Assembly: GCF_025602895.1 (NCBI RefSeq)
Contig: NW_026516250.1
Coordinates: 62,001 to 126,000, forward strand
Reading direction: 5' to 3'
Length of the DNA: 64,000 nt
Origin: Polychytrium aggregatum
Lineage: Eukaryota > Chytridiomycota > Chytridiomycetes > Polychytriales
The notes beneath the pieces were generated by a model. The model was not told the origin of the DNA, did not search any database, and was given only the letters and a program-made list of their open reading frames with translations. The stretch's first letter is position 1. Each line of letters starts with the position of its first letter. Position numbers and translations under genes: made by a program. Below are positions 19,178 to 33,045 of the stretch, in pieces.

Positions 19178-22100
19178 TTAGTCGTCGTCCTCGACGGCGT
19201 CGCCGAGCTGTCGTTGGACGAGCTCCCTGAACTTGCCGTTGGGGATGTTCATGAGCTCGGCAAAGGATCCCTGCTCGGCAACCTGTCCACTCTCAAGCAT
19301 GATGATCTTGTCGGCCTTCATGATGGTGGACAGACGGTGGGCAATGGTGATCACTGTCCGTCCCTCGACCAGGCGGTCCAGAGCATCCGAGACCAGGTAT
19401 TCACTCGTGGCTTTAATTGGAGAGAGGGAGAGAGAATGTGCGTGCGATCGGTTGTCAAACCAGCCAAGAGGGCCGAGTCAGCAAGCGGACAGCCAGCCAG
19501 AGAACAGCCATCCAGAGAACAGCCAGTCAGAGAACAGCCAGCAAGCGGACAGTTTCGCGCGCACCGGATCTGCCGACGGACCGCATGCTTACCGTCGAGT
19601 GCCGAAGTGGCTTCGTCCAGAACCAAGATCTTGGGGTTCTTGAGCAAGGCTCGGGCAATGGCAATGCCTGTATCGATTCCTGATCTTGAGCAACTGTTTG
19701 CTCGATTGATGTATCTTTTGCACATCACATTCCACATTCGCGCCGACTTCGCCGCCATCTCGCAACAACCACAAATGCAAGCTCAGATCTAGACACAAAT
19801 ACATACGCTGCTTTTGTCCGCCGGAGAGAGCATAGCCCTTCTCGCCCACAAAGGTGTCAAAGCCATCGGGGAAGGACTCGATAAACTCCCGAGCGTTGGC
19901 CTGTTCAGCAGCACTTTGGATATCCTCCAGCGAGGCCGAGGGCCGTCCGTAGGCAATGTTATCGCGGATCGTAGCTGCAAAGAGAACGGGCTGGTTGCAT
20001 GCGGCCGTGTGGCCGTGGTCAGTGTGTGCACTGGAACATGAGTTTGCCCATATGTGTCGGCTGCCTTCAAGTGGGCTTCTGGATCAAGCCAGCTTTGGGT
20101 CGCTTGTGCTTTATCAGCAGCTCACAATGCCGCGCTTGAGCAAAGGCTTCGATGGCAGAGGTAACATACCTCTTGCGAAACAAATCCAATGAGGTTGTCG
20201 CGCAGCCAGGCGACGTCCAAATCCTTTACATCCTTGCCGTCGATTGTAACCGAGCCCGTCGATGGGTCGTAGAAGCGCAGTATCAACTGAGCGACGGTGC
20301 TTTTTCCAGAGCCGGAGTGACCTGTGGCAGTGGAAAATACAGCAGCAGCAACAAAGCCAGACGCTTTAGAATTCAGTCATCCCACGGCTAAGTCTACTGG
20401 GCTGCAGCACAGCTGGGGACTTGCAGAAGCGCAAACTGTGCGAGTCGCTGAGGCTTTCCAGTTTGCACTGCTTTTGCTGCAGCTCGGCCTACCAACGATG
20501 GCCACGCTTGTCCCGGCCTCGACCTCAAACGACAGATCCTTGAAGATCTGCACGTCGCTTCGAGTCGGGTAGGTAAAGGCAATGTTTCTGAGCTGGATGT
20601 GCCCCTTGACTCGATCGGGGTCGAGCTGCAGGCCTTTGCTCGGGAGGGACTCGATCTCTGCTTTGGTGTCAAGCAGATTAAATAGTCGCGAGCTGGCGCC
20701 CACGCCTTTCATGAGATCACTATAGACTCCTGAAATACCGATCATGGAGCCACCGACATAAGCCTGGTAGAGAGCAGCGACTGGTTGCATGAGCGAGGGC
20801 GCATATACGAATAGCGCAGCACATTGCGGCTATGGTGGGCCGAGGGGCACATTGGACATGACGCCCCGCATACGAGAATCGCAGATCGAGTGGCACGCGT
20901 GCACAACAGCGTCAAAGACAGCGTCAAAGACAGCGCGCGGTTGCGTACCGTATACAGGAAGAACGACGTCAGTTCTCCGACGGTGATGGCGCCGGAAGTC
21001 ACCATGCTTCCACCATAGTATAACAGGGCCAACATGACCGCATTTCCGGCAAAGCCCGTCTGGAGATGGAGCATCCGAAAGAAGGCATCGGCTCGTCAGT
21101 CGAGGCATACTATCTCCGAGTTGCTGGCAAAGTGTAATCACTCTTTGGCGCTACAGACGACTCGTATCAAGCCCCTAGAGCGAATGGATCCGCGCAAGTA
21201 AACGAAGCTATCGCATCCACGGTTCTGTGGATTTCCTACTTACGCCGCCAAAGAAAAAGCCCGAGGCCGTTGCCTCGCGCCGGGCAAGATTGTAGATGGC
21301 TCGGGCTTTGTCGGTATAGAGATCGATCTCGCGGTGCTCTTGTGCAAAGGCCCTTACGGTGCGAACGTTGCCAAAACGCTCGGTCGAGACCTTGGTCGCC
21401 TCGCTGACAGCGTCCTGTGTCTTCTTGGACAGGTCTCGGACGATTCGTCCATACCAGACAGCTGAAAGCGCCACGGGCGGAACAATCATCATCATGATCA
21501 TCTAGCAACACAGTAAGTATTGTGAGTTGCGCCGCAGATCCGTGATGGGGACAAAACAGAGACAGTAATGCAGACTTGAAGCATACCGTGAGCTTAAGGT
21601 TGATGTATGCCATCATACCAACGCCCATAGTGCTCATGGCCAGGCTCCTCAGTCCATCGCTCAGGTTGTTTGTGACGGTGCGGCCGACAATCAAGCTGTC
21701 CGACGACAGTCTCGACACCAGCTCGCCGCCTTGGTTGCGGTCAAAGAATGCAATGTCCTGCTTCATGATGTTCTGGAACAGACGCCGTCGCAGCGAAAAG
21801 ACAATCCTGTGGACAACATGGCGGGGCACAAGGGCACGAGAGAATGAGAGTGAGAGTGGGTAAGAGCGAGAAACGAGCGATCTCGGCCAGCCGGTTGGAC
21901 CGTTGAATCGCTGGTAGACTGAGCGGTGCTGGAGCGAGACGTACTTTTCGCCCGTCAGCCTCATCAAAATGACTCTGCCCGTGTTGGCGGCGGCACCCAC
22001 TAGTATCCGGTTGCGCAGAGAGAAACAGCAAGGGGATGTAAGGCTCAAGTCAGTATACTGTCTGCTGGCCGATGCCTGCGGAGTGGACCATCGGAAGCGA

Positions 22101-22929
22101 ACAAAGTCCCAAGGAAGCTGACGATCCCTCGCCGATTTGGCTAGAGTCCTCGCTAAACCCACCAGCAAAAACGGCCAAGAGTCCGCCAAATATCAGAGGC
22201 AGGCTGACTCGCTCTGTGGACTGGGACTCTGGGTCAGGGCGCTCCAGTATTGCGCCGAGAGGATTCGAGGGCCCTTTGACATCCTGAGGCTTGGTTGGCT
22301 CAGCCGCTGCAACTGCCTGGGACTGGGCTGGGTCGGGTAAGCCAGAGTCGGTCGATTTGGCCGACTGCTCTTCCTTGAGACCCTCGAGGACCAAATCAAT
22401 GATCTTGCCCATGCTGAAAGGGACGCTCTGAGAAGGAAGAGACGTTTCAGTGTCAGTTTTGCTGGGGGCCACAATACGGATTCAGTCACTGGCTCGTCCG
22501 CTGCCCAGGGCAAACGCAACGGCAGCGGCAGCGACAGGCTCATGGTCAAGGGCAGCTCCGCTAGTGTAGTTCCGCTAGCACAGCTCACAACGCTCTCGAC
22601 TTGATCTGGGTAACAGGAATCCGCACCATGGTCACAGCCGAGGATACGCTGAGAAGCAGCACAGCGCCGGTGAGCGGCAGGGCCTCTGGTCGAGCCAGGA
22701 GTGCGATTCTTCGGAGCTCGCGCCAGAATCCAGGTGAGCCGGGCTTTGGCGACGAGGAGGTGCCCGATGAAGAGAAGCGGACCCTCTGCCAGGGATTGTG
22801 GGTTCGGGTCAACTGCAGGACATGCATTCTGGGCGGGCCGCAGGAAAGTAGATGGTGCGAGCTGCCAGAGGCGGCGAGACGGGTCGAGATGGCCGAGGCC
22901 GGTTTCGCCGAGGCTTGCAAAAACGACAT
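19178..22929 (-). CDS. Mitochondrial-type ABC half-transporter (ABCB10/MDL-like)
   Basis: Eleven exons: 22929-22627, 22427-22163, 21999-21945, 21806-21587, 21501-21244, 21059-20949, 20763-20493, 20321-20170, 19990-19807, 19667-19593 and 19410-19178. They join to 708 residues. The N-terminus is Ser/Arg/Ala-rich and lacks acids, like a mitochondrial presequence. One ABC membrane domain follows, containing [13 protein letters not shown], the coupling-helix region [16 protein letters not shown] and [15 protein letters not shown]. The nucleotide-binding domain has Walker [11 protein letters not shown]-loop FVSQE, signature LSGGQKQ, Walker [13 protein letters not shown] and H-loop TIAHRLST. Such half-transporters dimerise in the mitochondrial inner membrane and export peptides or heme-pathway substrates. 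Intron 9 (19668-19806) and intron 10 (19411-19592) carry no coding signal. ABCB10 versus Mdl1/Mdl2 cannot be decided here. Confidence 0.93.
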
Positions 22930-23292
22930 TACGAAGGACTGTGGGATTCAAAGATGCATTCCGCTGCAGCGGGGGGTCGAAGGGTGAGGGTTCCTATATC
23001 AGAGTGAGGAAGATGGCGAGCAGCGCAAGGACGAAGCACCAGCTCGACAGGCAGCGGGGCGTTGGATTGCGGATATGGAAGGCGCGCGGTGATTGGCGGA
23101 GCGAGCCGCGATACGGGCGATTGGAAGCTGGTGGATGCCAGCGAGCCAGCGGGGCTCATGATCGATAGCACCGCAGCTCAGTTCACCCGCCCGAAAGACT
23201 GTATTGCGTTGGCGTGCTCACAAATACAGATGCACAGCCGGCCAGAGGGCCGACGTGGCAAAGCCAGATCCACTCGGGCTTGGCAGAGCCGC
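22930..23292. other. Short intergenic region between two co-oriented genes
   Basis: 363 bases between the kinase stop and the ABC transporter start. It should contain the kinase 3' end and the ABC promoter on the minus strand. No motif stands out. Confidence 0.5.
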
Positions 23293-25305
<2,013 letters not shown>

Positions 25306-25930
25306 CCGGGCTGCGGGGATGGTGTGTGGGCGAGCGGGTTGGCGATGGCTGCTGGAGCGAGAGCGAGAGGGCCAGTGCCAGAGGACAGAGTTTTTGGTGG
25401 CAAAGATGCAAGGACGGATGAGGCGCGCAGTGTGTGTGGGCGGCACAGGCTGCAGTGTTTCTGTGCGCGCGCATCCGAATCAAGTGCGACGCAGAGTGAC
25501 ACTGTCGAGATATGTACGACAGTCGTGCGACGAGAGTCGACACACTCCCTGTGCACTGGCTGGCCAGCACGCGCACCGGATGTCGCACAGCATGGCGGCT
25601 CCGCCCAGGCGGTGGCGCTGCTTGGCGCCGTGGTCTGGGCCCTTCGGCGCGGGCCTGCCGAGCGCGTCGCTGGCGTTGGGTTGGTGCGACGGGGCATGCA
25701 GTCCATCTCGCAGCCCATCTCGCAGTCCGTCTTGCAGCCCATCTTGCAGCCCATCTTGCAGCCCATCTTGCAACGCAGCGCAATCCCTCTCCGGGTTCTG
25801 CATTTCTTGCCATCGTCGTCGCCGTCTCGGCTCCGCATTTCCTGCTCCTCTCGCTTGTCCTGAAGCCCCCTCATCAATCCATACCGCCGCGCCGAGCCTC
25901 CAAAGTCTTGACCACAACACCAGCCCCAGC
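25306..25930. other. Divergent promoter region between the kinase and Sel1 genes
   Basis: 625 bases between divergent start codons. It contains a 12-bp tandem repeat, about CAGCCCATCTTG, in six or so copies at 25697-25775. Frames through that repeat are compositional and are not called as genes. Confidence 0.55.
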
Positions 25931-28900
25931 ATGCCGGCCACCACCGAGCGTTCGCAGAGTCAGGTCCAGCAGCGTCTGGGCGAGCTGTTTATCATCGAGC
26001 ATCAGCCATTCGTGCTTAAAGCACGGTTACCAGCCCAGATTGTCTCTAAAGGGGTAGGCCGTTGTTTCCCCGGTGCTGCCCGATCGGCAAGATATCTGCC
26101 GTCGCTGTGCCCTGACCCACTCGTCGTGCCCGGCATCCGCTCGACGAAACATCGACTCCCCAATCGGTCCAGCCTGTGGGATTCTCGTCCAATCGTCTCG
26201 CTCATCCTGGCGCATGGCCCGCTTCTTTTCCCTGCAGACCCCCGAGGAGGCACCTCAGCACATGAGTCTCACAGTGTGGCACCAAGGCGACATTGAGAGC
26301 GTATACGAATGCTTTTACGACCCGCCCAGGCCCGAGATCTTCAGCCTCCTGTCATCTCCAGGTGGCATCCACAGGATTACGCCGCAAGAGGTAGCAGTGC
26401 GCTGCATCTGAATACCTTCCTGATCCGAGCTGGGTCCCGTAACGAATCGATTCGACGAAGGAAAACTTCCTGGGGATACATTTGGTGGTCTTACATTTGG
26501 GATGAATGAGTGAGTCGCTGCTGATGGTCTACTTTGTTCCAGGATAATGAAAGTGGTGCCGAAAGCGCTTCGCCTGAAAAGCTGCTGCTTGTGCTGAAAG
26601 ACCAGACCGAGTCGGAGATCCAAGTCGAGCTTGCCCGAAGACGGATAAGCGACCCGTATGAGAGTCTCCGCAATGAATGCGACCGACTTTCGTTCCTGAG
26701 CAGCACCCACAACGATGAAATCCAGAGCCTGCAGCGGCGTCTGACCTTCCAGGTTCAGGGATCGCTCGGCAGTGTCGACAGCGCAGCAGGTAGCAAAGGT
26801 ACTGTGCATCGACCAAACCGCACACCGCACACCGCCCTCGCTGTCGGCTGTCGGCTGTCGAGTCAACGCTCGCCATCTGCAGTATGGGGTTCCGCATTGG
26901 CAGCATCATTGACTGACATCCCTCAATCTGCGGCTCATGTCAAAGCCCGACGCAAGCCGAATGGCGGAGAAGAAGTCGAGGTTCTTATGGCCCAGGTGAT
27001 CGAAGATTATCACCAGGGTAGCTACGAGCGCGCCAAGGAGCGGCTGGACGCAATCCTCAAGAGCAACCCCGCATATCCACAGGCCCATCACTACATGGGT
27101 CTGCTATACTATTATGGACATGGCGTCGAGCTCGACTACACCGTTGCATTCAGCTGGTTCAAGCAGAGTAAGTCTCGGTCGGCCATATGTCATACGCCGC
27201 TTCTAAGATATAACGCTAATGTCTGATCGTGCGACCATGTGGCCGCTTTCGTTGAGTTGACGGCCGGATCGAGCGTCGTAGCTAACATACACCATCTTGT
27301 GCTCGCAGGTGCCGAAGGAGGGTGTGTATCACGCCGACCATGCTTGTTGGAGTGGCCTATGCTATGATCGCATGAACAGAGCAATGAAAGCTGACAATTG
27401 CTGAAATAATGTGATTTCGAACTGCCCAGTGTCGTCGAGTCACAAAACTACCTCGGCGAATGCTATATGTACGGCCATGGAACAGCTCAGGACTCGAAAA
27501 AGGTGGGCTGCGTCGCGTTTGCCAAGACTCCCGCCGGACAGGCTGATTCTATGTCTGCCTCTCTAACGAAGCTTCTGATACCGTGCCTCAGGCCATCCGC
27601 TGGTACAAGAAGGCTGCTGAGCAAAACTGCCCTTTTGCACAGACAAGTCTGGGACTCTGTCACCAGTCCGGTACCGGAGTCGACCAGAGCGACGAGCTGG
27701 CAGTCTCCAATTTTGTGGCTGCTGCACAGCAAGGCCATACAGAGGCACAGATTCTGCTGGCATCATGCTATGAAACCGGAAGCGGCGTCGCCAAGGACAT
27801 GGAGCAGGCGGTCCATTGGCTCCGGTAGGGTGGTGCACCACGAGAGATCCTCCAAGAGGTCGCCTGATGACTGAATCGACATCAGTGGCGATCCTCAATG
27901 CCCAGCTGCATACGCTTATCATTCTTGCTGATTTTCGATATTGTGCGACCATCCAGGTTGGCTGCAGAGCAAGGCGATCCAGATGCCCAGTGCCGACTTG
28001 GTCTTTGCTACCAGAACGGCAGCGGCGTCCCAGTCGATAATGAAAAGGCAGTCGAGGTAGACCATTTGCGGCACTCTTTGATATTCGCTGATATATCGAC
28101 CCTTGAAAGCGGTGCTTATGCGTGTGCATGGCTCTGCTCTTCATCTTGCAGTGGTTCACCAAGAGCGCCGATCAAGGTATGTGCGCCCTTCGCCGGGTCT
28201 CACCATCGAGCTTGATCATCCGTGCATCCTCGTTAACTCGGTGTCCCAACTCAGATTTTTCCGATGGACTGAACCACCTTGGCTACTGCTACGAGCATGG
28301 TTTGGGCGTCGAGGAGAGCGCCAAGACGGCCGTGCGGTATTACCGAAAAGCCGCTGACCATGGTGAGACCCATACACTTGTATCGCCGCAGCCTCATTGT
28401 GTCATCGTAGTTCTGGACTGAATGCCCATCGCCTCTCACCGACAGGCAATCCCGTGGCATACTTCAACCTCGCCATTTGCTTCGAAAACGGCATCGGTAC
28501 CAAGATCAACCTGCCGATGGCGTTTTCATGTTTCAAGGAGGCCGCCCAACACGGCGATCCGGATGCACAGTACAATATGGGTCGATTTTTGCAGCTCGGT
28601 ATCGGTGTTTCCGTCGACATCAAGCGGGCAATTGGACTCTTCAGAAAGTCGGTAGGTTATCGCCCCACATTCAGAGCCTGCAACAGTCCGATGCACTATG
28701 CAGCGGCTCGTCCGCTTCGCCATCGAGGCCTTTGAATTGTAGCTTCGTTTCTTCTACCAGTCTGGCTTGCAGAAACCAGATGTTTGATTTCGGTAGCGGA
28801 CGCTAGTGCTGAGACATGCCGATTAGTATTCGCTGGTCGCTAATGCAGTCTTTCGAATCGGCTAACAATGATGGGACCTACTTTTGTGTGATTCAATCTG

Positions 28901-31900
28901 CCAGGCCGACCAAGGTAATCCCGTTGCGGCTAGCATGATGCCTCCCTCTGCCCACCCTTTGCCAGACTCACCGTATCTTGCCACACAGACAACGCGGACT
29001 CTCAATTCAGCCTTGGAGAGTGTTATGCCAAGGGGACTGGTGTGAAGCAAGACTGGACCCAGGCTGCGATGTGGTACAACGAGGTATATCAAAGCCGTAT
29101 ATCAAGCGGGCGGTAGCAGAGGCTATGCGAACAGGGTGATGTTTTGGTATGATTGCAGCGTAGTCGTCACAGTCGATCCTACGACCTGGCTGTGTGGGCA
29201 GGCAATGCGTGACTAACCGAGTCGCGGCGCTTTGAAAGGCATCGATCAACGGACACCCTCTGGCACAATATGCACTCGGTCGCTGCTACAAGAAAGGACT
29301 TGGTGTGAAAGTCAGTCCGGAGCTGGCCGTGGTAAGACTCGATAAGATATGACGCTAATTCAAGCTCTGGATGGTGGGTAAACTGCGAGTTTGCGCCTCC
29401 GTACTACATCCCTAACGCACGAATGGCGGCAGAAATGGTTTTCCAAGTCGGCGCATCAAGGCGTCGCGGTTGCCCAAGGCAACTTGGGTCTCTGTTACGA
29501 AAGCGGCTTTGGCGTACAAGTAGATCTTGAAAGGGCCGTCGAGTGGTATACCAAGAGTAAGCGACATGGCAACTACTTGTGCACAGTTTTGTCGAGCCGT
29601 GTGTCACCGCGATCGACGCTGACCCAGGATCTTCCGCGATAACCGCTCTCCAGGTGCCGATCAAGGCAACCCAGGCAAGTGCCGACGCTGACAAGCGAGA
29701 CGTGACCAAGCATAATTTGACCGTCGGCTTATGTTTCGACCCGATCTGTCGCTTTGCAGCTGCCCAATGCAACCTCGCCATCTGCTACGAGCATGGGTTT
29801 GGCGTCAAGCAGGACTATCTGACGGCCGTTTCATACTATCTCAACTCTGCGTCACAAGAGTCAGTTGCGCCTCTTTGTCTCTTACCCTATCCATCTCTGT
29901 CACCCGATTGTGCATCTGAACGACGAGGACGGAAGTCGTTTGCAGCAGTTTTGGTCAGCACCAGCGACCTGACACAAGCATGCTGTGGCTGCAGTCGATT
30001 GTATGGAGTAATTGACACTCTCCTTCCCCTCACAGCGATAGCCTCGCGGCGTGCAATCTCGGCGTGCTCTTTGAGAACGGACACGGAGTGCCACAAGATT
30101 ATGAAGAAGCCGTGCGCTGGTATCGACAGTCAGCTGAAGCCGGATATGCAGGTATGCCGTGCTTCCAACCGGGGCGAGCGCATGGCCGTCGCAGATGCTA
30201 ACGCGACCCATGGCTTCAACAGCCGGCCAGTGCAACCTTGGCCGCTGCTTCCAGAATGGCCATGGCGTACAAAAGGATGTCAAGGAGGCCGTCAAGGTAA
30301 ATGCATAAAGCACCATGGCCTGCCTTGGTCGCCGAGCGGTGATTGCTGACGAAACTGCACCGGTTTCACTCTGTCTCCCACTGTCAGTGGTACCGGCTTG
30401 CTGGCGAGCAAGGCGACGTCGATGCCCTGTTGCTCCTGGCATACTGTCTCGAAAACGGAATCGGAAGCGAGAAGAACCTCGAGAAGGCCGCCGAGTGCTA
30501 CATGAGAGCGGCGGATCTGGGCGAACCCTCGGCTTACTACGGCCTGGGTGTCTGCTACCACAAGGGGCGTGGTGTCAACGAAGACTACAAGTAGGTATCT
30601 CGCCGGTATTGCCGGCAGCAAATGGTGTCGGTGGCGGATCAAGATCTCATCTGGGCTCGGAAACTAATGCCCATTGCTCGTGATCCAGGGAAGCAGCCAA
30701 GTGGTATAGCAAGGGCGCCGAGGCTGGGTGAGTTGGAATGGCGACCCGCCAAGCAGCTTGTGTCCTGCATATCCGCTCGCCAGCGTTGGTTTGTGCAATC
30801 AAAGTCGCCGGTGCGAAGCTGCTATCCTCCTCCATTGGAGCAGACTGCAATCTCACGGCGCTGGCTGATGCAGAATTTACCGATTGTGCCAGCCACGCCG
30901 AGTCCCAGTACAGCTACGGCCTATTGTTTGAGAAGGGATATGGTGTCCATCGGGATCTCAAGGAGGCTGTTTTCTGGTACAAGCGCGCCTCTGACCAAGG
31001 TTTGTGTGGTTGCCATGAGCCTGAGTATGTCCGAGGGCCTCTTTCGAGGAGAGTATGAGAGTATCGACGAGCCCTCTCACTTCACCCACAATCGCGCTCT
31101 GACATGATATCCCGCTCGAACCCAGGCCTGACACAAGCCCACTGGTCGCTGGGTCTGTGCTACGAGCGCGGACTGGGTGTCGAAAAGAACTATCCAAAAG
31201 CCCTCGACCTCTACGGAAAGGCAGCCAAAAAGGGCCATAGCCGAGCGATCGCCCGGATCAGCGCGCTTCACAACCTGCCTCCCATCACCAACCAGGGGCC
31301 CACAACCCTCGATGTCATTCTAGAAGAGCCCACTCTTGAGGCTGCTGAGGATACGGCCGATGCGCTTCCCGAACGCAAGCCGTCCATCATCGACAGGGTC
31401 AGCAACCTCCGGACGCGAATGAGGCCGATCTCTGAGCTTATTCCCAGCTTTCGGGCTTCTGAGTCCAAGAGCACAAGCGCTGTGGCCGGTGCAGGAATTG
31501 GTACAAAGCTGCCCGCTGCTGTCTCCAGACTTCGCCAGAAAGGTGCCCGCGAGTCGTTCATCGATTCTCTCAACACTGCACGTAAGTAGACTCGACATGA
31601 TTTGTATGCGGCTTGGATCGACGCAAGCCGAGTCGCTGCTTGAAGTGCGACACTTTGCTGCCCGTCTTGATCTGAATCTGAATCTGAATCTGTGCTCCTC
31701 TATGCCATCCAACTCGAATACGGCTCAAAGTCAGCACCGTTTCTGTTTCTGCCACCTCTGCTGTCGTCTCGGCTGCGACGACGGCGTCAACTCGTGAGTA
31801 TCTGCCACTGCGTACCCTTCCTAGAGCGCACATCGATTGGCAAGCAGCGGTGCGACTGGTCGGGGTACCCCGCCAACATTGTTCCATGCGTGCTGACATT

Positions 31901-32677
31901 GGCATAGTCATTTCGGCAGCCGGCAGCACTGTCGAGGTTGTGTCCAGACAGATGGTCAGCTCCGAGACCGAGACTGAGACCGAGACTGCATCACCTGACG
32001 ATGGCCCGTCCGAGATGTACGCCAAAGCGGTCCTGAGCTTCATGGGGAAGCGATACGACGATGCCTTCCGCCTGTTTCTGCGAGTTTCCCGGCACGACCA
32101 CCCGCGAGCCTTCTACTATCTTGGACTCTGCTTCCGGCACGGATACGGAACCGAGCCTGATCCCGAACGCGAGTTTATCAACTTCAAGCTCAGTGCCGAG
32201 CTCAACCATCCCGAAGCGCAATGCTGCCTGGGCGAGTGCTACGAAAAGGGCCGCGGCACCGCCCGAGACCTCGTTGCCAGCTTCAACTGGTACCAAAAGG
32301 CGGCCGAGTCCGAGTCTCTCCCAACCGTCCTCAATCTCGCCCGGGCGTATGAGCGCGGAATCGGAACGGAGCCGTCGGTACCGGAGGCGTACAAGATATA
32401 CAAGAAGCTCGCGCAAACGGGGTACCCCGAGGGCGAATATAACCTTGGGCGTCTCCTGGCAGTCGGGGTGGCCTCCGACGGCAGCGATGCTGAGATCAAA
32501 CCCGATCTCGTGGCTGCCTTTGAGCTCTTCCGGAGAGCCGCAAGCAAAGGCCTGCCACAGGCACAGGCTAAGGTCCAGGATCTTTCCGCGCTGATGGGCA
32601 TCTCTCCGCAGCCACAGGACGAAGAAAGCGAGGAGGAAGACGAAAATACCGATGGATACTACGCCTTCTATAGCTGA
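25931..32677 (+). CDS. Sel1-like repeat (SLR) protein, about 22 repeats, 25 exons
   Basis: Exons beginning at 25931, 26238, 26543, 26883, 27309, 27430, 27592, 27957, 28152, 28255, 28446, 28905, 28989, 29239, 29433, 29654, 29760, 30036, 30223, 30388, 30689, 30893, 31126, 31731 and 31908 join in phase to 1281 residues. After about 300 non-repeat residues come roughly 22 Sel1 repeats of the form A-x-LG-x-CYExGxGVxxDxxxAVxWYxKAAxxG, for example SLGLCHQSGTGV and RLGLCYQNGSGVPVD. A Ser/Thr-rich spacer (31300-31980) separates the last four repeats. The C-terminus is acidic. SLR proteins are alpha-solenoid scaffolds, for example Hrd3/Sel1L in ERAD and Chs4/Skt5 in chitin synthesis. There is no signal peptide or CAAX motif, so neither role is claimed. 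Exons 5 and 12 are only 13 and 10 nt, and the intron after exon 16 has a GC donor. Confidence 0.9.
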
Positions 32678-33045
32678 GGACGAGAGAACATGGATGGCTT
32701 GGCGAGTGTGTCTCCAATACAGCCGTTCGAAACGAAACGGGACGGTGCCCATTGTATTCTTCCGTAGATCGGTCACCGGGCCTTCCCCTTCTCCCACGAG
32801 GCCCGGCGACAGAGCACCAGAGTGCCCGAGAACGGCGGTGCTGGTCCTCGCTTGACACATCGCTGCATCCCGGAGTCGCACCCCAGAGCCGAGCAAGGCC
32901 CTCCATGGCGTGCCCGCCAGGGTCGCGCGCCACCAAACAAGCAGCCCGACGGCGGGTTCCCTGGTCTGCCACCGACTTCAGCGCCCATCGGACTGCAAAC
33001 GGTGGCCGCAGCGAGCACTCTCCTCGCCCCGATATTGCGCCCATC
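32678..33045. other. Intergenic region upstream of alpha-mannosidase
   Basis: 368 bases between the Sel1-protein stop and the mannosidase ATG on the same strand. It contains AAACGGGACGGTGCCC at 32735-32750, which resembles a motif at 9702-9716 and the transposon terminus. No TATA box seen. Confidence 0.5.

Noticed and set aside
25697-25775. CAGCCCATCTTG repeats as coding sequence in long frames on both strands
   Set aside because: Frames stay open in several phases only because of the repeat; they lie between two divergent start codons.
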